The translations under genes and the position numbers were made by a program. The notes under the pieces are model-generated. The model did no database searches and was not told the origin of the DNA. It was given only the letters and a program-made list of their open reading frames with translations. From Falsibacillus albus (GTDB lineage Bacteria; Bacillota; Bacilli; Bacillales; DSM-25281), in the NCBI RefSeq assembly GCF_003668575.1, contig NZ_RCVZ01000001.1, positions 186,001-250,000 on the forward strand: a stretch of DNA of 64,000 nucleotides, given 5' to 3'. Of this stretch, positions 1-7,010 are shown piece after piece. Numbering within the stretch: position 1 is the stretch's first letter; every line of letters begins with the position of its first letter.

Positions 1-1667
1 TCTACCCAAATGTTCAATTGGGAATTGGTCCGGTCATTGAAGGCGGCTTTTATTACGATATCGATATGGAGGAGTCTTTGACACCGGAAGATCTACCGAA
101 AATCGAAAAAGAAATGAAAAAAATCATCGGTGAAAGCTTGGAAGTCGTTCGCAAGGAAGTAACAAGGGAAGAAGCAAAGAAATTGTATGAGGAAATCGGA
201 GATCCATACAAGCTGGAACTTTTGGATGCCATCCCTGAAGGCGAGACTGTCACGATTTATGAGCAGGGAGAATTTTTCGACCTTTGCCGCGGCGTGCACG
301 TCCCTTCAACGAATAAATTAAAGGAATTCAAGCTGTTAAGCATTGCAGGGGCATATTGGCGCGGTAACAGCGACAATAAAATGCTGCAGCGCATCTACGG
401 AACTGCTTTCTTCAACAAAGAAGGGTTGGCAGAACACCTGCGCTTATTAGAAGAAGCGAAAGAACGCGATCATCGTAAAATCGGGAAAGAGCTTAACTTA
501 TTTACTAATTCCCAAAAGGTTGGGCAAGGCTTGCCGATGTGGCTTCCGAAAGGCGCGACGATCCGCCGCATCATTGAAAGATATATCGTGGATAAAGAGG
601 AACGTCTTGGCTATGACCACGTTTATACACCGATCATGGGAAGCGTCGATCTTTATAAAACAAGCGGACATTGGGATCATTACCAAGAAGATATGTTCCC
701 AGTAATGGATATGGATAACGAACAGCTTGTCCTTCGTCCGATGAATTGCCCTCATCATATGATGATCTACAAAAATGATATTCACAGCTATCGAGAACTG
801 CCGATCCGCATTGCGGAGCTTGGGCTTATGCACCGCTATGAAATGTCCGGTGCCCTTGCAGGGTTGCAGCGGGTACGCGGCATGACATTGAATGATGCCC
901 ATATCTTTGTGAGACCTGACCAAATCAAAGAAGAATTCAAGCGAGTCGTACAACTCGTTCTAGAGGTATATAAGGACTTTGGACTGGATGATTACTCATT
1001 CCGCCTTTCCTACCGCGACCCAGAAGACAAAGAAAAATATTTCGACGATGACGAAATGTGGGAGCGTGCACAAAGCATGCTGAAAGAAGCGATGGATGAA
1101 AGCGGACTTGAATATTTCGAAGCAGAAGGAGAAGCAGCGTTCTATGGCCCGAAACTGGATGTGCAGGTTCGAACAGCGCTAGGAAAGGATGAGACACTAT
1201 CCACTGTCCAGCTTGATTTCTTGCTTCCGGAACGATTCGACCTCAACTATATCGGCGAGGATGGAAAGCAGCATAGACCGGTCGTCATCCACCGCGGCGT
1301 CGTTTCTACTATGGAACGATTCGTTGCATTCCTTATCGAGGAATATAAAGGGGCATTCCCTACTTGGCTTGCGCCTACACAAGTACAGGTAATTCCTGTA
1401 TCCCCGGAGGTCCATTTCGACTATGCGAAAAAGGTTCAAGAAAAGCTTCAATTGGAAGGCTTACGCGTTGAACTTGATGAACGGGATGAAAAAATCGGCT
1501 ACAAGATTCGTGAAGCACAAATGCAAAAGGTTCCATATATGCTTGTCGTCGGAGATCAAGAAATTGAAAACGATGCCGTAAACGTTCGAAAATATGGCGA
1601 ACAAAAATCCGAAACAATGCCTTTCGAGCAGTTCATTTCCGGCTTGAAAGACGAAGTAAAACGTTAA
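1..1667 (+). CDS. thrS: Threonyl-tRNA synthetase, 5' end outside the window
   Basis: Class II aminoacyl-tRNA synthetase that charges tRNA-Thr in the cytoplasm. The reading frame is open from base 3 and the window begins inside the gene. About 555 codons are present against roughly 640 in the family, so the N-terminal TGS domain is missing only because of the window edge. Visible parts are the end of the editing/SAD region ([11 protein letters not shown], then [12 protein letters not shown] near 470-505), the zinc-binding RPMNCPHH motif at 736-759, the catalytic block [16 protein letters not shown], motif 3 ([12 protein letters not shown] near 1287-1325) and a C-terminal anticodon-binding domain from about 1370 ([11 protein letters not shown]). 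In Bacillus thrS usually has a T-box leader, which would lie upstream of the window. A repeat element begins within a few bases of the stop codon. Identification is secure. Confidence 0.97.
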   Translation, partial: YPNVQLGIGPVIEGGFYYDIDMEESLTPEDLPKIEKEMKKIIGESLEVVRKEVTREEAKKLYEEIGDPYKLELLDAIPEGETVTIYEQGEFFDLCRGVHVPSTNKLKEFKLLSIAGAYWRGNSDNKMLQRIYGTAFFNKEGLAEHLRLLEEAKERDHRKIGKELNLFTNSQKVGQGLPMWLPKGATIRRIIERYIVDKEERLGYDHVYTPIMGSVDLYKTSGHWDHYQEDMFPVMDMDNEQLVLRPMNCPHHMMIYKNDIHSYRELPIRIAELGLMHRYEMSGALAGLQRVRGMTLNDAHIFVRPDQIKEEFKRVVQLVLEVYKDFGLDDYSFRLSYRDPEDKEKYFDDDEMWERAQSMLKEAMDESGLEYFEAEGEAAFYGPKLDVQVRTALGKDETLSTVQLDFLLPERFDLNYIGEDGKQHRPVVIHRGVVSTMERFVAFLIEEYKGAFPTWLAPTQVQVIPVSPEVHFDYAKKVQEKLQLEGLRVELDERDEKIGYKIREAQMQKVPYMLVVGDQEIENDAVNVRKYGEQKSETMPFEQFISGLKDEVKR

Positions 1668-1670
1668 AAA

Positions 1671-1822
1671 AGAATAGCGGATTTGTAAAAGATGGTTGTT
1701 TATCACACTTTTGCGATGAATATTTCTTAAAGACGTTGATTTCCGCGGAAGGTGCGAGACTCCCTCTGTGGAAATCAACTTTACCTATTTTATGATGGGC
1801 AACAAACTTACAAAAAAGAGTC
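1671..1822 (-). mobile_element. MITE-like element, internally deleted copy (copy 1)
   Basis: The right end (1797-1822), read on the minus strand as GACTCTTTTTTGTAAGTTTG, matches the terminal repeat of the family defined by the copy at 54861-55216. The left end near 1673-1700 (GTAAAAGATGGTTGTT) is a diverged partner. Between them sits a collapsed core, 1730-1787, bounded by GTTGATTTCC and GGAAATCAAC. The copy starts only a few bases behind the thrS stop codon. No clean target duplication is visible because both flanks are A-rich. Confidence 0.6.
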
Positions 1823-1903
1823 AAAAAAATAAAATTCAAAAAACTATTGCTTCCATCGTGATTGTCTGATAAGATTATAAACGTTGTGAAATGAAGCGAT
1901 CAT

Positions 1904-1932
1904 TTGACATAGAAATATGCTTATGATATATT
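1904..1932 (+). promoter_or_regulatory. Sigma-A promoter of infC-rpmI-rplT
   Basis: TTGACA at 1904-1909 and TATATT at 1927-1932 are separated by 17 bp, close to the vegetative consensus. Transcription would begin near 1939, giving a leader of about 240 nt in front of infC, as expected for the L20-controlled operon. Confidence 0.8.
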
Positions 1933-1938
1933 ACTAAG

Positions 1939-2176
1939 GTAAATTGAATACTAGTTTGTGGTAAAAGAAGAAGCACCCGCTTCTCGCCTGATTGACGCGA
2001 TATATGCAGTTGGCAGGTTTTGCGATTCAATGTAATTCTTACGCTATTCGTATGTATACATGGTGCGGGTCTTCTACTACCCGCACTTTTTTTATGTTTT
2101 AAATACCTGTACAATGATGTGTCAAGACAATCTTGACCCAAACCGTGTATTCTTTAAAAAACCTTGGAGGTGGCTA
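1939..2176 (+). promoter_or_regulatory. L20 leader (autoregulatory 5' UTR of infC operon)
   Basis: A long structured leader lies between the promoter and infC. It holds the early segment GCACCCGC near 1972-1979, a central paired region, and a terminator hairpin (2063-2093). GCACCCGC is complementary to GCGGGT in the terminator's 5' arm and can form the alternative antiterminator. In B. subtilis ribosomal protein L20 binds this leader and promotes premature termination; the same role is inferred here from position and architecture. Confidence 0.8.
2063..2093 (+). terminator. Attenuator terminator of the L20 leader
   Basis: GTGCGGGT at 2063-2070 pairs with ACCCGCAC at 2079-2086 and is followed by seven T. 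It precedes the infC ribosome binding site (GGAGGTGG, 2167-2174), so it is a conditional terminator inside the leader. Confidence 0.85.
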
Positions 2177-2695
2177 ATTATTAGCAAAGACATGATCGTA
2201 AACGAAGGCATTCGTGCCCGTGAACTTCGTCTCATTGACCAAAATGGAGAGCAATTGGGCATCAAGTCCAAAAACGAAGCTCTTGAAATTGCAGCGCGTG
2301 TGAACTTGGACGTCGTATTGGTTGCTCCAAACGCAAAACCGCCAGTAGCCCGCATCATGGACTATGGTAAATATCGTTTCGAGCAGCAAAAGAAAGAAAA
2401 AGAAGCGCGCAAGAATCAAAAGATCATCAATTTAAAAGAAGTTCGCTTAAGTCCGACTATTGAAGAACATGACTTTAATACGAAGCTCCGCAATGCACGA
2501 AAGTTCCTTGAAAAAGGTGACAAAGTGAAAGCGTCGATTCGCTTTAAAGGACGTGCCATCACTCATAAAGAAATCGGCCAGCGCGTATTGGACCGTTTCT
2601 CTGCAGCGTGTGATGACGTTGCTACAATAGAATCGAAACCTAAGATGGACGGTCGCAGCATGTTCTTAGTATTAGCACCTAAAAACGAAAAGTAA
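2177..2695 (+). CDS. infC: Translation initiation factor IF-3
   Basis: IF-3 binds the 30S subunit, prevents premature joining of 50S and monitors start-codon and initiator-tRNA selection. The N-terminal domain (about residues 1-75, [20 protein letters not shown]), the lysine-rich linker ([13 protein letters not shown]) and the C-terminal domain ([33 protein letters not shown]) are all complete. The start is not ATG. Two successive ATT codons at 2177 and 2180 follow GGAGGTGG, and the family's N-terminus (ISKD..IVNE) begins there. AUU initiation is known for infC and lets IF-3 repress its own synthesis. The open frame continues further upstream into the leader but that part is untranslated. About 172 codons, the usual length. 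First gene of infC-rpmI-rplT. Confidence 0.97.
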   Translation: MISKDMIVNEGIRARELRLIDQNGEQLGIKSKNEALEIAARVNLDVVLVAPNAKPPVARIMDYGKYRFEQQKKEKEARKNQKIINLKEVRLSPTIEEHDFNTKLRNARKFLEKGDKVKASIRFKGRAITHKEIGQRVLDRFSAACDDVATIESKPKMDGRSMFLVLAPKNEK

Positions 2696-2716
2696 TGGAT
2701 TGAGGAGGAATACAAC

Positions 2717-2917
2717 ATGCCAAAAATGAAAACTCACCGTGGTACAGCTAAGCGTTTCAAAAAGACTGGATCCGGTAAATTAAAACGTTCCCACGCTTAT
2801 ACAAGCCACTTATTCGCTAATAAATCTACGAAACAAAAACGCAAGCTTCGCAAAGCTGCCGTTGTTTCTAAAGGTGATTTCAAACGCATTCGTCATATGC
2901 TTGACATGATTAAGTAA
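2717..2917 (+). CDS. rpmI: 50S ribosomal protein L35
   Basis: Small basic protein of the large ribosomal subunit, 66 residues, exactly the family length in Bacillus. It begins [15 protein letters not shown] and is rich in Lys and Arg throughout ([20 protein letters not shown] at the end), the normal signature for this rRNA-binding protein. The ribosome binding site GAGGAGG lies 6-8 bases before the ATG. It sits 21 bp after infC and 28 bp before rplT with no terminator between, so the three are one transcript and share control by the L20 leader upstream of infC. Confidence 0.98.
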   Translation: MPKMKTHRGTAKRFKKTGSGKLKRSHAYTSHLFANKSTKQKRKLRKAAVVSKGDFKRIRHMLDMIK

Positions 2918-2945
2918 TTAGGATAAACATTAGGAGGGAAATAAT

Positions 2946-3305
2946 ATGCCACGTGTAAAAGGCGGTACAGTTACTCGCAGACGTCGTAAAAAAGTATTGA
3001 AATTAGCCAAAGGTTATTTTGGTTCAAAACATACATTATATAAAGTTGCTAACCAACAGGTTATGAAATCCGGAAACTATGCTTTCCGCGATCGTCGCCA
3101 GAAAAAACGCGACTTCCGTAAATTATGGATTACTCGTATCAACGCAGCTGCTCGGATCAATGGTCTTTCTTACAGCCGTTTGATGCATGGTCTAAAGCTT
3201 GCTGGCATCGAAGTAAACCGTAAAATGCTTGCTGACCTTGCTATTTATGATGCTAATGCATTTGCTGAACTAGCAAGCCAAGCAAAATCTCAACTTCAAA
3301 AATAA
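2946..3305 (+). CDS. rplT: 50S ribosomal protein L20
   Basis: L20 binds 23S rRNA early in large-subunit assembly and in Bacillus also represses its own operon by binding the infC leader. The 119-residue product has the extended basic N-terminal tail ([35 protein letters not shown]) followed by the globular C-terminal half ([39 protein letters not shown]), which is the part known to recognise both rRNA and the leader mRNA. It starts behind AGGAGGGAAATA. Last gene of the operon, closed by the hairpin at 3316-3349. Confidence 0.98.
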   Translation: MPRVKGGTVTRRRRKKVLKLAKGYFGSKHTLYKVANQQVMKSGNYAFRDRRQKKRDFRKLWITRINAAARINGLSYSRLMHGLKLAGIEVNRKMLADLAIYDANAFAELASQAKSQLQK

Positions 3306-3315
3306 TGATTGAAAC

Positions 3316-3349
3316 CAGCCATTCTCTTAATCAAGGGAATGGCTTTTTC
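3316..3349 (+). terminator. Intrinsic terminator of infC-rpmI-rplT
   Basis: AGCCATTC (3317-3324) pairs with GAATGGCT (3337-3344), followed by TTTTTC. It lies 12 bases behind the rplT stop. A MITE-like element begins 13 bases further on. Confidence 0.8.
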
Positions 3350-3361
3350 AATTGCAATAGA

Positions 3362-3710
3362 CGCTCTATTCGTAAAGTAAGTTGCTAATCATAAAAATTG
3401 TGCAAGGTTGATTTCCACTGCAGGATGCTTGCTTTCCCAGGGGGCGGGGCACAAGAAGTGAGGCCGATCGATATTGGCACAGGACGAAGAACTCTTAGGC
3501 GGAGACACATCACCCTAGAACAATGCCTGGCTTTTTCGATGAGGTGACTAACTTAATCGAACATCCGCCTTTATCTCTTTGCTCCGCTGCGTGGTCTCAC
3601 CTGATTCGCTAATCCCTCGGGAGTCTCGCACCTTCCGCTCCAATCACCCTCACATGACTAATTTTTGTGAAGAAAAACCGTTAAAAGCAGCATTCTTTGC
3701 GAAAACAGCC
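3362..3710 (+). mobile_element. MITE-like element, long form (copy 2)
   Basis: About 350 bp with ends CGCTCTATTCGTAAAG at 3362 and, on the minus strand, GGCTGTTTTCGCAAAG at 3710. Inside are the family's inner landmarks: GTTGATTTCC near 3407, the CTTTCC..GGGG block, ATCGAACATCCGCC, and GAGTCTCGCACCTTCCGCTC near 3620-3642. No open frame encodes a transposase, so it would be non-autonomous. It lies between the rplT terminator and a second element, and fills most of the 619-bp gap before ysdA. Confidence 0.75.
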
Positions 3711-3718
3711 TGACAGAA

Positions 3719-3901
3719 GGCTCTTTTCCCATACATTGTTGCTTGAGCTAATAAAGTAGGATGGTTTAAGCAAAGTTTCAACTTCAAAATAGCGTATATA
3801 GGGGGAAAAGAGCTGGATAACTTTATTTTAACGAATTAAATAGCTATTATTACGTTAAAATCGGCATTAGGATTTTAACAACAATTTTTACGAAAACAGC
3901 C
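3719..3901 (+). mobile_element. MITE-like element, short form without the usual core (copy 3)
   Basis: 183 bp bounded by GGCTCTTTTCCCATACATTG (3719 on) and, on the minus strand, GGCTGTTTTCGTAAAAATTG (ending 3901), the same terminal repeats as the longer copies but with an unrelated AT-rich interior. Flanking 8-mers TGACAGAA (3711-3718) and TAATAGAA (3902-3909) differ at two transition positions and could be a decayed target duplication. It ends about 10 bp before the ysdA ribosome binding site, so the ysdA promoter must lie in or before the element. Confidence 0.7.
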
Positions 3902-3924
3902 TAATAGAAAGAAGGGGGAACGAA

Positions 3925-4197
3925 ATGATGGTCTTGTTGGTTGGATATGTGATTGTCATCAACATCGTCGGTTTTACTTTAATGAAAGTCGATAAGGATA
4001 AAGCGAGAAAAGGCAAATACCGCATCCAGGAAAAAACACTGTGGAACACTGCCATCCTTGGTGGGGCGATCGGGTCTTCCATTGGAATGAACTTGTTCAG
4101 GCATAAAACGAAACATCGCAATTTTAAATGGGGAATGCCGGTTCTTGCGTATGTGGAAGGCGTAATATGGCTTTATCTCCTTTGGAAGTTGTCATAA
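3925..4197 (+). CDS. ysdA: DUF1294 small membrane protein YsdA
   Basis: A 90-residue membrane protein of the DUF1294 family, function unknown. Three hydrophobic segments are visible: residues about 2-19 (LLVGYVIVINIVGFTLM), about 43-58 (TAILGGAIGSSIGMNLF) and about 70-88 (MPVLAYVEGVIWLYLLW). Between them lie the family's conserved basic stretches, KVDKDKARKGKYRIQEKTL and FRHKTKHRNFKWGMP, which probably face the cytoplasm. Two ATG codons (3925 and 3928) are available behind AAGGGGG at 3912-3918; the first is used here. Its place downstream of rplT is the same in B. subtilis, but here two repeat elements separate it from the ribosomal operon, so it needs its own promoter. Confidence 0.85.
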   Translation: MMVLLVGYVIVINIVGFTLMKVDKDKARKGKYRIQEKTLWNTAILGGAIGSSIGMNLFRHKTKHRNFKWGMPVLAYVEGVIWLYLLWKLS

Positions 4198-4231
4198 ATG
4201 CGAGAAACCATGTATAAGGTGTAATGAGGGC

Positions 4232-4834
4232 ATGAAGGGGCTTGGAGAGCGGGTGAGTCAATTGAACGAAAAGCTTGCATTGCTGTTTTCTTTTGTTGAA
4301 TCAGGCGGAATCTTTGCTCCAGTAATCTTTATTTTGTTCCATATACTTAGACAGTTCTTATTCATCCCCGTGGCGGTCGTATGCATGGCGGGCGGAATTC
4401 TTTTTGGAAGCCTGCTTGGAACGATCTATTCGCTGATTGGGCTGTTCCTTTTGTCTTGTTTATTTTATTTCTGTATTCATAAAATGCCCAGAACATACAA
4501 AAAACTCCTTCAGATCAAGCAGAAATGGTTTGGACATCATGCCAAGCTAACCGTTGGCCAAATTGCCATCCTTAAAATGGTTCCATTCTTTCATTATCAT
4601 TTACTCAATCTGTGCCTTATGGAGCGCAAGCCAAATTTCAGGGATTATGCAAAAAGTACGTTTTTTTCAAACATTCCCCTTGCTTTTTTTTATACGGTTT
4701 TTGGTGAATTCATCACACGGTTCACACCAAGTATGGTGGTCATGATCTTGCTTTCAATGTCAGTGCTGTTTTATTTGCTCAGGGAGAAAGTGGTCACAAT
4801 GACATGGAGGGAGTTTTTTCGTTCCGAATCATAA
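4232..4834 (+). CDS. TVP38/TMEM64 (VTT domain) membrane protein, YtxB-like
   Basis: Polytopic inner-membrane protein of the VTT/DedA-related superfamily, whose members are linked to membrane lipid transport; no specific role can be given. The VTT core is visible at about residues 40-150: a hydrophobic run with RQFLFIPVAVVCMAGGILFG, a second helix pair, then GQIAILKMVPFFHYHLLNL and FSNIPLAFFYTVFGEF. The C-terminus is a final helix and a short basic tail. The start is uncertain. ATG 4232 has GAGGG almost touching it, while GTG 4253 and TTG 4262 in the same frame have GGAGAG and GGGTGA upstream. The gene follows ysdA by 34 bp in the same direction. B. subtilis has a relative (YtxB) in the thrS neighbourhood; orthology is not established. 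Confidence 0.75.
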   Translation: MKGLGERVSQLNEKLALLFSFVESGGIFAPVIFILFHILRQFLFIPVAVVCMAGGILFGSLLGTIYSLIGLFLLSCLFYFCIHKMPRTYKKLLQIKQKWFGHHAKLTVGQIAILKMVPFFHYHLLNLCLMERKPNFRDYAKSTFFSNIPLAFFYTVFGEFITRFTPSMVVMILLSMSVLFYLLREKVVTMTWREFFRSES

Positions 4835-4857
4835 ATGATGGCAGTGTTGAAAAATAA

Positions 4858-4955
4858 GACTCTTTTCGTAATGTTTGTTGCTATTCATCAATACTTCTAT
4901 AAGGTTGATTTCCGCTGCAGGATGCTCGCTTTCCGAGGGGCGGGCAGTGAGCCGG
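4858..4955 (+). mobile_element. Truncated MITE-like element, left half only (copy 4)
   Basis: Begins GACTCTTTTCGTAATG at 4858, continues through TTTGTTGCTATTCATC and GTTGATTTCCGCTGCAGG (4903-4920), and reaches CTTTCCGAGGGGCGGGCAGTGAGCC, matching the left half of the copy at 37799. It then stops abruptly and the expected right half is nowhere in the next kilobase. The break leads straight into the hairpin, G-run and minisatellite at 4964-5830. Confidence 0.75.
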
Positions 4956-4963
4956 AAAATTTT

Positions 4964-5014
4964 AGACCATGTCAGTGAAGAAAATTTTTTTCTTCACTGA
5001 CATGGTCTTTTTTT
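4964..5014. terminator. 21-bp perfect hairpin, probable bidirectional terminator
   Basis: Arms at 4964-4984 (AGACCATGTCAGTGAAG plus four A) and 4988-5008 are fully complementary with a 3-base loop. The right arm is followed by six T. The left arm carries no upstream A-tract beyond its own AAAA loop edge, but the stem is strong enough to act both ways. It lies 130 bp behind the TVP38 gene. Confidence 0.65.
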
Positions 5015-5026
5015 GGGGGGGGGGGG
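5015..5026. repeat. Homopolymer of 12 G
   Basis: Twelve consecutive G between the T-tail of the hairpin and the start of the minisatellite. Runs of this length are rare in a moderate-GC Bacillus background and prone to slippage, either in the cell or during sequencing. Confidence 0.9.
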
Positions 5027-5035
5027 CTACCCTAG

Positions 5036-5830
5036 AATAACGGTAACCAGAAAGGAGATCAGATGCCCGTCAGAGTTGGAAAACGAAATAAAGGTAACCA
5101 GTATAGGGGTCAGGTGTCCGTCAGAGTAGAAAACCAAAATAACGGTAATCAGAATGGGAATCAGTATCCCGTCAGAGTTGAAAACCAAAAAAACGGTAAC
5201 CAGAAAGGAGATCAGATGCCCGTCAGAGTGGGAAAACAAAATAACGGTAACCAGAATAGGGGTCAGGTGTCCGTCAGAGTAGAAAACCCAAATAACGGTA
5301 ATCAGAATGGGGGTCAGATGCCCGTCAGAGTTGAAAACCAAAAAAACGGTAACCAGAAAGGAGATCAGATGCCCGTCAGAGTGGGAAAACAAAATAACGG
5401 TAACCAGAACGAGGGATCAGATGCCCGTCAGAGCAGGAAAACAAAATAAAGGTAACCAGAATGGGGGTCAGATGCCCGTCAGAGTGGGAAAACAAAATAA
5501 CGGTAATCAGAATGGGGGTCAGATGCCCGTCAGAGTTGAAAACCAAAAAAACGGTAACCAGAAAGGAGATCAGATGCCCGTCAGAGTGGGAAAACAAAAT
5601 AACGGTAACCAGAAAGGGGGATCAGATGCCCGTCAGAGCAGGAAAACAAAATAAAGGTAACCAGAATGGGGGTCAGATGCCCGTCAGAGTGGGAAAACAA
5701 AATAACGGTAATCAGAATGGGGGTCAGATGCCCGTCAGAGTTGAAAACCAAAAAAACGGTAACCAGAAAGGAGATCAGATGCCCGTCAGAGTGGGAAAAC
5801 AAAATAACGGTAACCAGAACGAGAATCTGA
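5036..5830. repeat. 51-bp minisatellite, 15 full units plus a partial first unit
   Basis: The invariant GTCAGAG recurs at 5069, 5120, 5171, 5222, 5273, 5324, 5375, 5427, 5478, 5529, 5580, 5632, 5683, 5734 and 5785. Spacing is exactly 51 bp except for two 52-bp steps (5375 to 5427 and 5580 to 5632). A partial unit precedes the first. Units fall into types, and units 8-11 and 12-15 are a duplicated 205-bp block that includes the extra base; units 1-3 and 4-6 form a 153-bp block pair. On the plus strand each unit reads as 17 codons (for example MPVRVENQKNGNQKGDQ), but the two single-base insertions break the frame and other frames are also open, so coding is doubtful. No spacers, so it is not a CRISPR. 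Confidence 0.97.
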
Positions 5831-5853
5831 TGCTGATCAATTTCTAAATCCAA

Positions 5854-5885
5854 AATAAAAGACACCAGAAGATTGTTCTGATGTC
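5854..5885 (-). terminator. Terminator of ysdB
   Basis: On the minus strand GACATCAGAA (5885-5876) pairs with TTCTGGTGTC (5870-5861) with one wobble, followed by TTTTATTTT. It lies about 65 bases behind the ysdB stop codon. Confidence 0.65.
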
Positions 5886-5948
5886 CTCATCCTCAAAAAA
5901 AAAACAAAATAAATGCCATTAGTTAACGTCAGTTCATTAAAATAAGCT

Positions 5949-6341
5949 TTATTCCGTATGCTTTTTCTCTAAAAATTCCTTGATGGGGCTTTTCCAATCG
6001 ATTTTGGCATTTTCATAAGCTCCTGAGATTTCATCTTCCAAAAACATGAAATCATCATAGGTCAGCCCTTGAAGCTTAGACGCATTTCTTGGCCAAACAA
6101 AAATCGAAACGACATCAAATGCATTTTCAGTTGTCCCAAGATATTTTTCCCCTTCAAACATAACCCCTTTATATGTGATCAGGAAGTTTTTTCTCACATT
6201 ATTCAAATCATCGAAAAAATAATATTCTTTTTTTTCATGGGCAAGTTCCAATTTTCTTTTTGGATCTATAATAAATTTTATGGCTTTGTACAATAAATAA
6301 AGAATCAAAGCAAAAATGGCAAATCGAAATAACCAGAGCAT
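5949..6341 (-). CDS. ysdB: Sigma-W regulon membrane protein YsdB
   Basis: A small protein with one N-terminal membrane helix (MLWLFRFAIFALILYLLYKA, residues 1-20) and a soluble, mostly charged remainder of about 105 residues (DPKRKLELAHEKKEYYFFDD to IKEFLEKKH). In B. subtilis YsdB is a sigma-W pathway protein of unknown biochemical role. The start chosen is ATG at 6341, giving 130 residues. It is preceded on the minus strand by a GGGGGG ribosome binding site (6351-6356), and the sigma-W promoter at 6382-6407 would start transcription near 6375. An in-frame ATG at 6371 would have almost no leader and no ribosome binding site. The gene is transcribed against its neighbours, divergently from the dUTPase. 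Confidence 0.85.
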   Translation of the reverse strand: MLWLFRFAIFALILYLLYKAIKFIIDPKRKLELAHEKKEYYFFDDLNNVRKNFLITYKGVMFEGEKYLGTTENAFDVVSIFVWPRNASKLQGLTYDDFMFLEDEISGAYENAKIDWKSPIKEFLEKKHTE

Positions 6342-6381
6342 ATGGATAATCCCCCCTATTCCAGAAAACATTTATCATATA

Positions 6382-6407
6382 TACGATTGAGAATGAAAAA
6401 GGTTTCA
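6382..6407 (-). promoter_or_regulatory. Sigma-W promoter of ysdB
   Basis: On the minus strand TGAAAC (6407-6402) and CGTA (6385-6382) are separated by exactly 16 bp, the canonical sigma-W pattern TGAAAC-N16-CGTA. It points at ysdB and predicts induction by cell-envelope stress. Confidence 0.9.
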
Positions 6408-6446
6408 TTCATTTGATATAATTTTTTTGAAAGAAAGGTGGTTTTT

Positions 6447-6938
6447 ATGGATTTGAAAGCAATGTTTTCAATGCAGAAGGAATTGGACAGCTTTATTAAA
6501 AAGGAACATGGACTTGAAAAAGAGGATCTCATCAGTCAAAAGGTGCTGGCACTATTGGTCGAGATCGGTGAATTGGCTAATGAAACCAGGTGCTTTAAGT
6601 TTTGGAGCCTCAAGCCCTCGGCTCCAAGGGAAAGGATCCTTGAAGAGTTCGTGGATGGTGTCCATTTCATCCTTTCATTGGGAATCGAATTGGGCTATGA
6701 CCAAGAGGAATTCATCTTCGAAGAAATAAAGGTGGAGACAGATAATGTACAAGCGTTTATTAACATCTATGGACAGGTGAATTCATTTTGGAATGACCCT
6801 TCCATCCTCCATTTCCATAAGCTTCTTGAAGGTTATTTAGGGCTGGCGCAAAATCTTGGATTCCATCCTGAAGAAATTGAACAGGCATATAGAGCTAAAA
6901 ATGATGTGAACTTTCAACGGCAGCATGAGGGATACTAA
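6447..6938 (+). CDS. All-alpha dUTP diphosphatase (dUTPase-2, MazG-like)
   Basis: Predicted to hydrolyse dUTP to dUMP and pyrophosphate, keeping uracil out of DNA and feeding thymidylate synthesis. It belongs to the dimeric, MazG-fold family rather than the trimeric beta-barrel dUTPases. The metal-binding helices are visible: LVEIGELANETRCFKFWS at about residues 34-51 with the E..E pair, then EEFVDGVHFILSLGIELG at about 66-83 with the E..D pair. Start ATG 6447 follows AAAGGTGG (6434-6441); an in-frame codon nine bases earlier lies inside that site. The product has 163 residues. It is divergent from ysdB and followed by ysdC, which has its own promoter. No gene symbol is given because B. subtilis names its related enzymes from phage regions. 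Confidence 0.85.
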   Translation: MDLKAMFSMQKELDSFIKKEHGLEKEDLISQKVLALLVEIGELANETRCFKFWSLKPSAPRERILEEFVDGVHFILSLGIELGYDQEEFIFEEIKVETDNVQAFINIYGQVNSFWNDPSILHFHKLLEGYLGLAQNLGFHPEEIEQAYRAKNDVNFQRQHEGY

Positions 6939-6950
6939 TTGGCTGAATTT

Positions 6951-6979
6951 TTGAACTTTTATTTCACCTCTAGTATAAT
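6951..6979 (+). promoter_or_regulatory. Sigma-A promoter of ysdC
   Basis: TTGAAC (6951-6956) and TATAAT (6974-6979) with a 17-bp spacer, 31 bp before the ysdC start. Confidence 0.8.
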
Positions 6980-7010
6980 GAGGCTATAAATAGAAATAGG
7001 GGGAAATTGA

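Noticed and set aside
2060-2176. N-terminal extension of IF-3
   Set aside because: Passes through the leader terminator. The family start is at the ATT codons after GGAGGTGG.
5036-5830. CRISPR array
   Set aside because: Units follow each other directly without unique spacers, and no cas genes are near.
5063-5847. Three overlapping 115-128 codon frames and several minus-strand frames in the tandem array
   Set aside because: They are periodic by construction, are broken by single-base shifts, and several frames are open at once. Kept as a repeat, not as genes.
6391-6412. GAATGA..TCATTCA between ysdB and the dUTPase gene as a FadR site
   Set aside because: The spacing between half-sites is too long, and the bases are explained by the sigma-W -35 element.
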